40,697 bases of DNA. It comes from Firmicutes bacterium HGW-Firmicutes-4. Lineage in GTDB: Bacteria > Bacillota > Clostridia > Eubacteriales > Eubacteriaceae. The position numbers and the translations under genes are program-made. Positions within the stretch are counted from its first letter, which is position 1. Each line of letters opens with the position of its first letter. This document shows, piece after piece, positions 1-8,178 of this stretch. The DNA is taken from positions 1-40,697 of the forward strand of contig PGZR01000025.1 in NCBI GenBank assembly GCA_002841405.1. Direction: 5' to 3'. Below the pieces are notes generated by a model, which ran no database searches, had not been told where the DNA came from, and saw only the letters and a program-made list of their open reading frames with translations.

Positions 1-56
1 TCTTTATCATTCCTTTAATTTATATTTTTGCCAAATTAACCATTGGCATCGCGTAG
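1..56 (+). CDS. cdsA: Phosphatidate cytidylyltransferase CdsA, C-terminal end only (partial)
   Basis: Reading from base 3 gives 17 codons ending at the TAG at 54-56. The residues FIIPLIYIFAKLTIGIA are a hydrophobic tail of the kind that follows the CdsA signature (…DRxDSxxFxxPxxY). CdsA makes CDP-diacylglycerol from phosphatidic acid and CTP in the membrane. The call rests on this short tail and on its position just before rseP-ispG-polC, where cdsA is expected (usual order cdsA-dxr-rseP-ispG). The 5' part lies outside the window. Only 8 bases separate its stop from the rseP start, so the two are probably co-transcribed. Confidence 0.7.
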   Translation, partial: FIIPLIYIFAKLTIGIA

Positions 57-64
57 GTGAAAAT

Positions 65-859
65 TTGAATTTATATACCATACTCATTACATTGCTGATT
101 TTATGTGTCTTAGTGATTGTTCATGAACTGGGACATTTTATGGTGGCAAAAAAAACCGGCATCTTTGTGGAGGAATTTGCCATTGGCATGGGGCCAAAAC
201 TGTTTGCTCGGCAGGGTAAAGAAACCCTGTTTACGATTCGGGCCTTTCCAGTGGGGGGCTTCTGTAAAATGCGAGGCGAAGAACCGGAATTTGATGGAGA
301 AGGAAACCTGATTCCCAAGGATCCTGATATCCCCATTGATCCCCGAAGTTATGAAGCAAAAAGTCGGGGTAAAAAGTTGCTGGTACTGGTGGCTGGTTCG
401 GCTATGAACATTATTTTTGCCGTGGTCTGCCTGATTGTGGTGGCCTTGTTTACTGGTCATACCAATATATTTGACGCCATTGGCACCGCTTTTTTAAATA
501 CCTGGCGGTTTTCCGGTCTAATTTTTCAGAGCTTTGGGATGCTGTTCACGGGTCAGGTAGGTCTGGATCAGCTAGCCGGTCCGATTGGAATGGTATCGAT
601 GGTGGATACCTTTTTGCAGAGCGGGCTGATTATTCTGTTGGCATTTACGGCCATGTTAAGCGTAAATCTGGGGATTATCAACCTGTTTCCGCTGCCAGCC
701 CTGGACGGCGGACGGATTTTTATCCTGCTGATTGAAATGGTGGTGCGACGAAAACTCAGTCCGGAACTGGAAATGAAGATCAACTATTTTGGTTTTATTG
801 CCCTGATTGCCTTGGCGATCCTGATTGCCGTGAACGATGTCATGCGGTTGGCTGCGTAG
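65..859 (+). CDS. rseP: Site-2 intramembrane zinc metalloprotease RseP/RasP (M50), lacking a PDZ domain
   Basis: This is a membrane protease that cuts transmembrane segments of substrates such as anti-sigma factors. The zinc site HELGH is near residues 21-25 in the first membrane helix, and the second active-site motif LDGGR is near residue 215. The motif FTGQVGLDQLAGPIGM is typical of the family. At 264 residues it is much shorter than usual Firmicute RseP (about 340-430). The part after the second membrane helix runs straight from FTGH into the segment that normally follows the PDZ domain, so the PDZ is absent while both catalytic motifs remain. The start is TTG at 65, preceded by AGGTG. 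The gene lies 8 bases before ispG, in one operon with it and polC. Confidence 0.93.
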   Translation: MNLYTILITLLILCVLVIVHELGHFMVAKKTGIFVEEFAIGMGPKLFARQGKETLFTIRAFPVGGFCKMRGEEPEFDGEGNLIPKDPDIPIDPRSYEAKSRGKKLLVLVAGSAMNIIFAVVCLIVVALFTGHTNIFDAIGTAFLNTWRFSGLIFQSFGMLFTGQVGLDQLAGPIGMVSMVDTFLQSGLIILLAFTAMLSVNLGIINLFPLPALDGGRIFILLIEMVVRRKLSPELEMKINYFGFIALIALAILIAVNDVMRLAA

Positions 860-867
860 GAGACAAC

Positions 868-1932
868 ATGGAGAAAAGAAAGCAAACCCGGGTTGTCAAA
901 ATCGGTTCGCTTGCCATCGGCGGTGGGAATCCTATTGCGATCCAGTCGATGACCAATACCGATACCAGAAATAGGGTCGCCACGATTGCGCAGATTAATG
1001 GTCTGGAAGCCGTAGGATGCGAGATTGTCCGGGTGGCAGTCCCTGATGAAGCCGCAGCCATAGCCATTGCGGATATAAAAAAAGGAATTAATATTCCCCT
1101 GGTTGCGGATATTCACTTTGATTATAAACTGGCTTTGACCGCCATTGAAAATGGGGTAGATAAGCTGCGCATCAATCCCGGCAATATCGGTTCTGAAAAA
1201 GGCATCCGGGAAATTGTTGCCATCGCCACCGAACGGGACATCCCGATTCGAATTGGCGTAAACGCCGGTTCGCTGGAAAAAGATATCCTGGCGAAAAATG
1301 GAGGTCAGGCCACCCCGGCCGGGATGGTAGCCTCAGCGCAGCGACACATCCAGATTCTGGAAGACGCTGGCTTTAATAATATCGTCGTTTCAATGAAGGC
1401 TTCGGATGTGCGGTTTACCATTGCCTGCTATGAACAGTTTGCGGAGCAGTACGATTATCCTCTGCACCTGGGGATCACCGAGGCCGGAATTCTGCGCAGC
1501 TCAGCAGTTAAATCAGCCATGGGCATTGGCTATTTGTTGCTCAATGGCCTGGGTGATACCCTGCGGGTATCGATTACGGGTGATCCCCTGGAAGAAATCG
1601 ATGTGGCCCGGGACATCCTCAGGGGTATCGGCTTATATAGCGGCCGACGACCCCGGGTCGAAGTTATCTCCTGTCCCACCTGTGGACGGACTGAAATTGA
1701 TCTGATTGGCATCGCCCAGGAAATCGATCGGCAGCTGAGAACGGTCGAGAAAGACATCCGGGTGGCCGTGATGGGTTGTATTGTCAATGGCCCTGGAGAA
1801 GGAAAGGCTGCCGATATTGGGATTGCCGGCGGGAAAAACAAGGCTGTGTTATTTAAAAAGGGTGAAATTATAAAAAGCATTGCCGAGGATCAAATCATCT
1901 CGGTGTTATTAGAAGAAATAGAAAAAATGTGA
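868..1932 (+). CDS. ispG: (E)-4-hydroxy-3-methylbut-2-enyl-diphosphate synthase IspG (GcpE)
   Basis: IspG carries out the penultimate step of the MEP isoprenoid pathway, converting MEcPP to HMBPP with a [4Fe-4S] cluster. The N-terminal barrel begins with GSLAIGGGNPIAIQSMTNTD. The cluster ligands are Cys269 and Cys272 (CPTCGRTEIDL) and Cys304 (GCIVNGPGE), with the conserved Glu at 311. The length of 354 residues is normal for the two-domain bacterial form. ATG at 868 follows AGGAGA. It sits between rseP and polC, as in many clostridia. The other MEP gene of this cluster, dxr, is not next to it here but at 31840-32991. Confidence 0.97.
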   Translation: MEKRKQTRVVKIGSLAIGGGNPIAIQSMTNTDTRNRVATIAQINGLEAVGCEIVRVAVPDEAAAIAIADIKKGINIPLVADIHFDYKLALTAIENGVDKLRINPGNIGSEKGIREIVAIATERDIPIRIGVNAGSLEKDILAKNGGQATPAGMVASAQRHIQILEDAGFNNIVVSMKASDVRFTIACYEQFAEQYDYPLHLGITEAGILRSSAVKSAMGIGYLLLNGLGDTLRVSITGDPLEEIDVARDILRGIGLYSGRRPRVEVISCPTCGRTEIDLIGIAQEIDRQLRTVEKDIRVAVMGCIVNGPGEGKAADIGIAGGKNKAVLFKKGEIIKSIAEDQIISVLLEEIEKM

Positions 1933-1942
1933 GGCGAGATCT

Positions 1943-4900
1943 TTGAGTATTTTAACCCGACGACAGGAACGATATCAAAAAATAATAGCTGACTATCATC
2001 TGATCACTGATAGTATAAAAATCAATTCCAGTAAAGGGGAATTGATTTTTAAATTTTCAAGTCCTAAAAAACAAACGGATACCGAATTTATCAAAAATGA
2101 AATGCAGGAGATTTTTGACTATGCAAAAGCTCTGGAAATTGAGGTGGCCCCACTACAATATCAGGATGGCGAACATCTTCTGGCCACTGATGGCAAAGGG
2201 GTCAGTCAGCTGCTGGTGGGCATCAATCAGAAGATAACCAATATCCTATTGATCAATACCCTGATTGCCGAAGGCAATACCTTCTATGTCCGCGGCCGGT
2301 CAACCGGTGAGCTGGATGGCGAAGCCCTGGCGATTTTTTCCAGCCGGTTCAAACGGTTGATCGCCGAACACTACGGTCTGGATGCTGAACTGGTGGTACG
2401 TTTCACCGATGAAGGTTCGGTGGCGGAAAAAAGTCAACAGGATCTGGAAAAACGATTGGCAACCATAAAGCCGGTTGCTTCAAGTGCCGGTTCGTCTGGT
2501 TCAGGCGGTTCATCAAGCACAGCCAAGCTACCTAAAGCCGAAAAACCCGGGGATGTAGTTGCCGGGAAAAAGATTACTCATACCTGGGAATGGCTCAAAA
2601 ATGTGGATTTTAATATTAACGGGGAATCCGAAGGTAAAAGTCTGGTCATCAAGGGCTGGGTTTTTGGTGTTAACACAAGGCCGCTGAAAAATAACAAGAC
2701 GCTGCTGACTTTTAATATCACAGATAATACCAATAGCATTACCTGTAAAATCTTTACCGACAAAGAAGAAGTCATTGAAGGTATTAAAGAAGGCAACTGG
2801 TATCTGATTGAAGGCAAGATCAATTATGATGAGTATTCTCAGGAAATGATGTTTTATCCCCGGAATATTAACCTGTCCAAAGAAACCATTAAAACCGACG
2901 AAGCTCCGGTTAAGCGGGTGGAGCTTCATATGCACAGCCAGTTCAGTGCCATGGATGCAGTCAGTAAGGTGGAGCAGATTATGAAGCAGGCGGCCAACTT
3001 TGGCCATGACATCATCGGCATCACCGACCACGGGGTACTGCAGGCCTATCCGGAAATGATGGAACTGGGCCGTAAGAAAAAAATTAAGGTCCTCTATGGG
3101 GTAGAGGGCTATCTGGTGGAAGACCAGCTTAATATGGTTTACGGCAATCAGGATCAGGACTTTTGCGGCGAATTTACTTTTTTTGACCTGGAAACCACCG
3201 GGCTGGTGCCCGGAAATCACAAGATTATTGAAATTGCCGCGGTACGTGTTAAAAACAAACAGATCATCAACAGCTTTTCGACTCTGGTCAATCCCCATTG
3301 TGAAATACCGGCGTTTATTACCAATCTGACCAATATCACCAATCAGATGGTCGCCGATGGAATGGAAGAACGGGATGCTTTGGTGCAATTTCTGGAGTTT
3401 GCCGGCGATACCATTCTGGTCGCCCACAATGCCGCTTTTGATATGAGCTTTTTAAACAAAGCCTTATCCGACCACGGTATCATTCGGGAAAATACGGCGG
3501 CGTCCCGCTGTCTGCTAACCCAGATTACCCGCCATAACCTGAAAAAACTATGCTCGCATTTCAAAATTGAGATTCAAAATCATCACCGGGCCCTGGATGA
3601 TGCGGCTGCCTCGGCCAAGGTGTTTGTCAAGCTTTTGGATCTGGCTGAGAAAAAAGGCTGTACCTCGATCCAGACCCTCAATACTCTGTCCAGTCGAGAG
3701 CGGAGTATCCGGCTGAATTCCACTAACCATATTATCATCTATGCCAGAAACCAGGCCGGAATCAAGGATTTGTATCGGATCGTGTCTGAATCACATCTCA
3801 ATTATTTTTATAAAAAACCGCGCATTCCCAAGTCTTTACTGGCAGAAAACCGTGAGAACCTATTATTGGGATCGGCCTGTGAAGCCGGAGAATTGTTCAC
3901 CGCGATGGTCCACAATAAATCCGAGGATGAGATCCAGCAGATCGCCAGCTTTTATGATTATCTGGAAATCCAACCGCTGGGAAATAACCAATATTTGATC
4001 GATAATAACAGTGTCCCGGATCAGGAGGCCCTAAAGACCTTAAATAAGCGGATCATCGATTTGGGAAAAAGATTAAATAAACCAGTGGTAGCCACCGGTG
4101 ATGTCCATTTTGTCAATCAGGAAGATTCCCTTTATCGGGAAATCCTGTTTACCGGTCAGGGTTATAAAGATGCCGGCAAGCAGCCGCCGCTATATTATCG
4201 GACGACCCAGGAGATGTTGGATGAATTTGCCTACCTGGATGAGGAAACCGCCCGGGAAGTGGTGATTGATAATCCCCGTAAAATTGGCACGATGATCGAA
4301 GAGGTGCTGCCGATACCCGATGGTACCTATCCGCCGGTGATTGAAGGATCCGACGAGGAAATCCGGGAAATGGTGGAAGACCGGGCCCGGGAACTCTTTG
4401 GTCAGTCGCTGCCGGACATTGTCGAAAAACGGATTAAAAAAGAATTGGATTCAATCATCGGCAACGGCTACTCGGTCCTCTATCTGATTGCCCAGAAACT
4501 GGTTTATCATTCGATGGAAGACGGTTATCTGGTAGGGTCCCGGGGTTCGGTAGGGTCCTCCTTTGTGGCTACCCTCTGCGGGATCACTGAGGTTAATCCG
4601 CTGGCACCGCACTACCGTTGCCCCAGCTGTAAACACTCCGAATTTTTCAACAGCACCGAGGTCGGGGTGGGGCCGGATTTAAAAGATGCCAATTGTCCCC
4701 ATTGCGGTGCCAAGCTTGATAAAGATGGCTTTGATATCCCATTTGAAACCTTTTTAGGATTCGAAGGTGATAAAGAGCCCGATATCGACCTTAATTTTTC
4801 CGGTGAGAACCAGGCTGAAGCCCATCGCTACACCGAGGTGCTCTTTGGTAAGGGTAAGGTTTTCCGGGCTGGTACCATTTCTACGATTGCTGAAAAAACC

Positions 4901-6199
4901 GCTTTTGGGTTTGTCAAAAACTATTATGACGAAAAAGACATCAAAGCCACCCGGGCTGAGCTGGAGCGGGTAATATCCTGCTGTGCCGGTGTCAAAAAAA
5001 CGACCGGTCAGCACCCCGGCGGAATTATGGTCGTGCCAACCTATAAGGATATTTACGATTTCTGTCCAGTCCAGCGGCCGGCCGATGATACCGAAAGCGA
5101 TACCGTTACCACTCATTTTGCCTACGAGTCGATCAGCGGCCGTTTGCTAAAACTGGATATTCTGGGCCATGATGATCCTACGATGTTAAAAATGCTCAAG
5201 GACTTCACCGCCATTGATCCGGTCGGAATTCCCCTGGATGACGAAAAAACGATGAGTTTATTCACTTCCACCAAAGCCCTGGATTTCACCGACAATGATT
5301 TTGAATCGCCCTTGGGGGTCTGCGGAATTCCCGAGTTCGGGACCAGTTTTGTCCGGGAAATGCTGCTGGATACCAAGCCCACGGCCTTTTCCGATCTGAT
5401 CCGGATTTCTGGTCTGTCTCATGGCACCGATGTGTGGTTAAATAACGCCCAGGATCTGATCCGGGATAAAAAGGCCACCATTAAAGAAGCCATCTGTACC
5501 CGGGATGATATCATGATTTATCTGATCTACGCTGGTCTGGAAGCTAAAACGGCCTTTACGATTATGGAAGCTGTTCGTAAAGGAAAGGGGCTGAAGCCGG
5601 AATGGGAAGAAGCTATGCGCAAGAACAAGGTGCCGGAGTGGTATATTGATTCCTGTAAAAAAATCAAGTACATGTTTCCCAAGGCCCATGCGGCCGCCTA
5701 TGTCACCATGGCCTTCCGAATTGCCTGGTACAAGGTTTATTACCCACTGGCGTATTATGCCACCTACTTTTCAGTCCGGGCCAGCGAGTTTGATGCCCAG
5801 CTGATCAGCCAGGGCAAGGGCGTTGTGGTACAACGGATGAACCAGATCAAAGAGCTGGGAACCAAGGCCTCCAACAAAGAGAAATCACTGTTGACGGTGC
5901 TGGAGATTGCCCATGAAATGATGTGTCGCGGCTATCGCTTTAAAAATGTCGATGTCTACGAGTCGCATTTCAGTCAGTTCCGAATCATCGGCGATGCGCT
6001 GCTGCCGCCACTGAATGCCCTGGAAGGAATTGGCGACAAGGCCGCCCAGCGAATCTTTGAAGAAGCCCAGCTGCGCCCTTATATGTCCCGGGAAGATTTG
6101 CAGAATCGCACCAAGATCAGCAAGTCGGTGATTGAAACCCTGGAAAAACAGGGCTGTTTAAACCAGCTGCCGGCTTCCAATCAGATTACCTTTTTTTAA
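1943..6199 (+). CDS. polC: DNA polymerase III alpha subunit, Gram-positive type PolC
   Basis: This is the replicative polymerase of Firmicutes with its own proofreading exonuclease. In order, it has an N-terminal region, an OB fold (about residues 225-320), a PHP domain starting at HMHSQFSAMDAV (about 329), an inserted DnaQ-type 3'-5' exonuclease with FFDLETTGL (Asp415, Glu417), the rest of PHP, and the polymerase core with GSRGSVGSSFVATLCG. A zinc-binding stretch (CPSC…CPHCG, about 893-925) and the catalytic acidic motif PDIDLNFSG (Asp947, Asp949) follow. The length of 1418 residues is close to the usual ~1430. The start is TTG at 1943, just after GAGGCGAG and 10 bases from the ispG stop. 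No clear terminator follows directly. Confidence 0.98.
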   Translation: MSILTRRQERYQKIIADYHLITDSIKINSSKGELIFKFSSPKKQTDTEFIKNEMQEIFDYAKALEIEVAPLQYQDGEHLLATDGKGVSQLLVGINQKITNILLINTLIAEGNTFYVRGRSTGELDGEALAIFSSRFKRLIAEHYGLDAELVVRFTDEGSVAEKSQQDLEKRLATIKPVASSAGSSGSGGSSSTAKLPKAEKPGDVVAGKKITHTWEWLKNVDFNINGESEGKSLVIKGWVFGVNTRPLKNNKTLLTFNITDNTNSITCKIFTDKEEVIEGIKEGNWYLIEGKINYDEYSQEMMFYPRNINLSKETIKTDEAPVKRVELHMHSQFSAMDAVSKVEQIMKQAANFGHDIIGITDHGVLQAYPEMMELGRKKKIKVLYGVEGYLVEDQLNMVYGNQDQDFCGEFTFFDLETTGLVPGNHKIIEIAAVRVKNKQIINSFSTLVNPHCEIPAFITNLTNITNQMVADGMEERDALVQFLEFAGDTILVAHNAAFDMSFLNKALSDHGIIRENTAASRCLLTQITRHNLKKLCSHFKIEIQNHHRALDDAAASAKVFVKLLDLAEKKGCTSIQTLNTLSSRERSIRLNSTNHIIIYARNQAGIKDLYRIVSESHLNYFYKKPRIPKSLLAENRENLLLGSACEAGELFTAMVHNKSEDEIQQIASFYDYLEIQPLGNNQYLIDNNSVPDQEALKTLNKRIIDLGKRLNKPVVATGDVHFVNQEDSLYREILFTGQGYKDAGKQPPLYYRTTQEMLDEFAYLDEETAREVVIDNPRKIGTMIEEVLPIPDGTYPPVIEGSDEEIREMVEDRARELFGQSLPDIVEKRIKKELDSIIGNGYSVLYLIAQKLVYHSMEDGYLVGSRGSVGSSFVATLCGITEVNPLAPHYRCPSCKHSEFFNSTEVGVGPDLKDANCPHCGAKLDKDGFDIPFETFLGFEGDKEPDIDLNFSGENQAEAHRYTEVLFGKGKVFRAGTISTIAEKTAFGFVKNYYDEKDIKATRAELERVISCCAGVKKTTGQHPGGIMVVPTYKDIYDFCPVQRPADDTESDTVTTHFAYESISGRLLKLDILGHDDPTMLKMLKDFTAIDPVGIPLDDEKTMSLFTSTKALDFTDNDFESPLGVCGIPEFGTSFVREMLLDTKPTAFSDLIRISGLSHGTDVWLNNAQDLIRDKKATIKEAICTRDDIMIYLIYAGLEAKTAFTIMEAVRKGKGLKPEWEEAMRKNKVPEWYIDSCKKIKYMFPKAHAAAYVTMAFRIAWYKVYYPLAYYATYFSVRASEFDAQLISQGKGVVVQRMNQIKELGTKASNKEKSLLTVLEIAHEMMCRGYRFKNVDVYESHFSQFRIIGDALLPPLNALEGIGDKAAQRIFEEAQLRPYMSREDLQNRTKISKSVIETLEKQGCLNQLPASNQITFF

Positions 6200-6502
6200 T
6201 CGACAATTCAGCGTAAAAACAAAATGGTGAGCAATACAAAATGAATAAAATACATAGAAAAATGATTTAGTAATGATGATTATTTATGTTTTCTCGATTT
6301 TGAATAAATGAAAGATATGATAATGAAAACTTGTAAGGTAGACTAAAGAAGCAATTTAATTCTATTTCGAGGATGATAAAAAGGCTGTCAATGGTGAATA
6401 TTGACAGCCTATGATCACAACATGAGCTATTCGAAGATTCAAGGTTGACTCTCTGATTGTGGCTTCATGGATAAATGAGGGGGAGTTTTTTAAATTATAG
6501 GG
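6200..6502. other. AT-rich intergenic region between polC and the eut locus
   Basis: About 300 bases contain no credible gene. The composition shifts from the fairly GC-rich polC to strongly AT-rich DNA, which continues through the eut locus. The only clear structure is the hairpin at 6382-6410, described separately. Confidence 0.6.
6382..6410 (-). terminator. Perfect 11-bp hairpin; intrinsic terminator in the minus-strand direction
   Basis: AGGCTGTCAAT (6382-6392) and ATTGACAGCCT (6400-6410) pair perfectly around a 7-base loop. On the minus strand the stem is followed by TTTTTA, giving a good intrinsic terminator. On the plus strand no U-run follows, so it is a poor terminator for polC. No minus-strand gene is seen nearby. 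It may block antisense transcription into polC or be left over from an earlier gene arrangement. Confidence 0.6.
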
Positions 6503-6531
6503 TTGACATTATTAAATTAATCTGAGATAAT
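6503..6531 (+). promoter_or_regulatory. Strong vegetative promoter of eut block A
   Basis: TTGACA (6503-6508), a 17-base spacer and GATAAT (6526-6531) closely match the sigma-A consensus. Transcription would begin near 6538, just upstream of the first hairpin of the attenuator at 6549, so the leader starts almost directly with the regulatory RNA. Confidence 0.85.
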
Positions 6532-6548
6532 GACTCAAAATTAAATAG

Positions 6549-6634
6549 TACAAATGCAACGGAGTATTTGTATAAAAGCGACGAAGCTTCCACGTGATTA
6601 TCCAATAAAAGGGGTAATGACGTGGAAGTTTTTT
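6549..6634 (+). promoter_or_regulatory. ANTAR (EutV-type) dual-hairpin antitermination leader with overlapping terminator, upstream of eutJ
   Basis: Hairpin 1 has a 9-bp stem (6549-6557 with 6564-6572) and the hexaloop AACGGA. Hairpin 2 has a short stem AAGC/GCTT (6576-6579 with 6586-6589) and the hexaloop GACGAA. The 3' arm of hairpin 2 also forms part of the 5' arm of a terminator (CTTCCACGT at 6587-6595 with ACGTGGAAG at 6620-6628, then TTTTTT). Paired hexaloops with a conserved A at position 1 and G at position 4, the second overlapping a terminator, are the known ANTAR regulator target; here the second loop has G at position 1. Phosphorylated EutV (12092-12673) should stabilise the hairpins and allow read-through into eutJ. 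Confidence 0.88.
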
Positions 6635-6748
6635 GTTGTTAGTGTAATGGGTTGCAAATATGTTGAAGTGCTATATAAGTACTATGTGAAATTTTAGGGG
6701 AAATAATGCTGGAGTAGTCCAGTTAATAAAAACGGAGGCAGACTTAAA

Positions 6749-7600
6749 ATGCATTTATTCAGTGATTCTGATAAAATAACGTCTAAATTTATAGAAACGC
6801 TAACACATCCAATAACACCGCAAAATAAAGATAACTTGTTAGTAGGGGTTGATTTAGGTACCGCTTATATTGTCATCTGTGTTTTAGATGAGAGCAAGTC
6901 GCCCATTGCAGGCGCATATCAATTTGCGCAAGTGGTTAAAGATGGTCTGCTTGTTGATTATATGGGTGCACTGAAAATTGTTAAACAGCTGAAAAAGGAA
7001 ATTGAAGATAAAATCGGCTGTGAATTAAAAAATGCAGCTGTGGCAATACCTCCCGGGACAACAATTAATGATACAAAGTATATTAAAAATGTCGTCGAAG
7101 GCGCTGGCTTTGAGGTAATCAACGTCGTTGATGAGCCAACCGCAGCTAATGCTGTACTGGGAATCCTGAATGGTGTTGTGGTAGATATCGGAGGCGGAAC
7201 CACTGGTTTGGCGATAATCGAAGAAGGGAAAATAGTGTCGGTCGCAGATGAAGCAACCGGAGGAACGCAATGTACGTTAGTGATCGCGGGGACTTATAAA
7301 ATTCCCTTTGAAGAGGCAGAATATCTAAAACAGAACCCGGAGAAACAGGAAGAAATATCCGGTCTGTTGCGGCCGGTAGCACAAAAAATCGCAACAATCA
7401 TTCAAAAACATACAAATAAATACAATATTGATGGGATTTATTTAGTCGGTGGAACGAGCTGCCTTTTGAACATAGAAAAGGTCATTGAAAAAGAATTGAA
7501 CATTAAGACTTTCAAACCTCAAAACCCTCATTTTGTGACGCCAATTGGAATTGCCATGAATTGCGTACAAAGTAGAAACAGTGTGAGTCATGGTCATTGA
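6749..7600 (+). CDS. eutJ: Ethanolamine utilisation protein EutJ, Hsp70/actin-like ATPase
   Basis: EutJ is a DnaK/FtsA-fold protein found in eut and some pdu-like loci; its exact role is not settled but is thought to be chaperone-like. The nucleotide-binding motifs visible are GVDLGTAYIVICV (phosphate 1, about residues 33-45), the DEPTAAN connection motif, VVDIGGGTTGLAI (phosphate 2) and an adenosine motif at LVGGTSCL. There is no substrate-binding C-terminal domain as in DnaK. At 283 residues it matches the EutJ family. ATG at 6749 is preceded by GGAGG at 6734-6738. It is the first gene of block A, about 115 bases after the attenuator terminator. Confidence 0.92.
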   Translation: MHLFSDSDKITSKFIETLTHPITPQNKDNLLVGVDLGTAYIVICVLDESKSPIAGAYQFAQVVKDGLLVDYMGALKIVKQLKKEIEDKIGCELKNAAVAIPPGTTINDTKYIKNVVEGAGFEVINVVDEPTAANAVLGILNGVVVDIGGGTTGLAIIEEGKIVSVADEATGGTQCTLVIAGTYKIPFEEAEYLKQNPEKQEEISGLLRPVAQKIATIIQKHTNKYNIDGIYLVGGTSCLLNIEKVIEKELNIKTFKPQNPHFVTPIGIAMNCVQSRNSVSHGH

Positions 7601-7634
7601 AATAATTCAATCGCCATCAGAAGGGGTTATTAAA

Positions 7635-7889
7635 ATGTTAAAGAGTCGTACCCTTTCGAAGGACGCTCTGGGCTGTGAAGAATTTGATACGCTTGGTTTG
7701 ATTCAGGGAAAACTTGTCGAAATGTTCATTGCAACTGATATCGCGGAAAAAGCAGCGAATGTTAACGTTATCGAAATAAAAGGTGTGTGCCCTCAGCATT
7801 TTACAATGATTGCAGTACTCGGCGATGTTGCATCGGTAAATGAAGCGCTGAACAATATATCCAGAGAATTCAAGGAAAGGAAAATATAA
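7635..7889 (+). CDS. Small BMC-domain protein, shortened (possible minor shell component)
   Basis: The segment LGLIQGKLVEMFIATDIAEK through GDVASVNEALNNI aligns by eye with the BMC fold (PF00936): a first strand, the helix with AAD-like residues, and the GDV helix start. The chain stops at residue 84, shortly after this helix, so the final strand usually seen in PduA/EutM (…VHVIPRPH) is missing. A 17-residue N-terminal extension is present instead. The start is chosen at ATG 7635 because AAGGGG (7621-7626) lies 8 bases upstream. An in-frame ATG at 7590 would overlap eutJ and has no ribosome site. eutN starts one base after its stop. It could be a minor shell subunit or an adaptor; function unknown. 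Confidence 0.72.
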   Translation: MLKSRTLSKDALGCEEFDTLGLIQGKLVEMFIATDIAEKAANVNVIEIKGVCPQHFTMIAVLGDVASVNEALNNISREFKERKI

Positions 7890-7890
7890 C

Positions 7891-8178
7891 ATGAAGATTG
7901 GCCGGGTAGTAGACAGCATCTGGTGTACCAGAAAAGAAGATGCGTTAAGGGGTTTGAAATTCCTGAAAGTAAAGCTGTTGAATCGAGAAAATGAAAGCGA
8001 AAATGGAGAAATTATTGTTGCGGCAGACTTAATCGGAGCTGGTATTGGCGAACTGGTATTAATAACGAATGGAAGTGCAGCAAGAAGGTCAGAAGGATTG
8101 GAGAAAGCTCCGGTTGACTGTATTATTATCGGCATTATCGATGCCAAAACCCAGGATGAGGAGGATCTGTATGAATAG
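7891..8178 (+). CDS. eutN: Microcompartment vertex protein EutN/PduN/CcmL family (pentamer)
   Basis: Proteins of this family form pentamers that close the vertices of the icosahedral shell. The sequence shows the family start MKIGRVVDSIWCTRKED and the loop motif AADLIGAGIGELVLITNGSA, followed by IIGIID near the end, in 95 residues as expected. ATG at 7891 is preceded by GGAAAGG inside the previous gene. Its final codons overlap the pduS start by 8 bases, pointing to translational coupling. It is the only vertex-type protein in the window, so it is probably needed for shell closure. Confidence 0.95.
   Translation: MKIGRVVDSIWCTRKEDALRGLKFLKVKLLNRENESENGEIIVAADLIGAGIGELVLITNGSAARRSEGLEKAPVDCIIIGIIDAKTQDEEDLYE

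Noticed and set aside
2528-3427. 299-codon open frame on the minus strand
   Set aside because: It lies fully antisense to conserved polC domains, lacks a ribosome site and recognisable motifs, and is a by-product of polC codon use.
8069-8170. Longer N-terminus for PduS
   Set aside because: It would run in another frame through eutN, has no ribosome site and adds residues unlike PduS.
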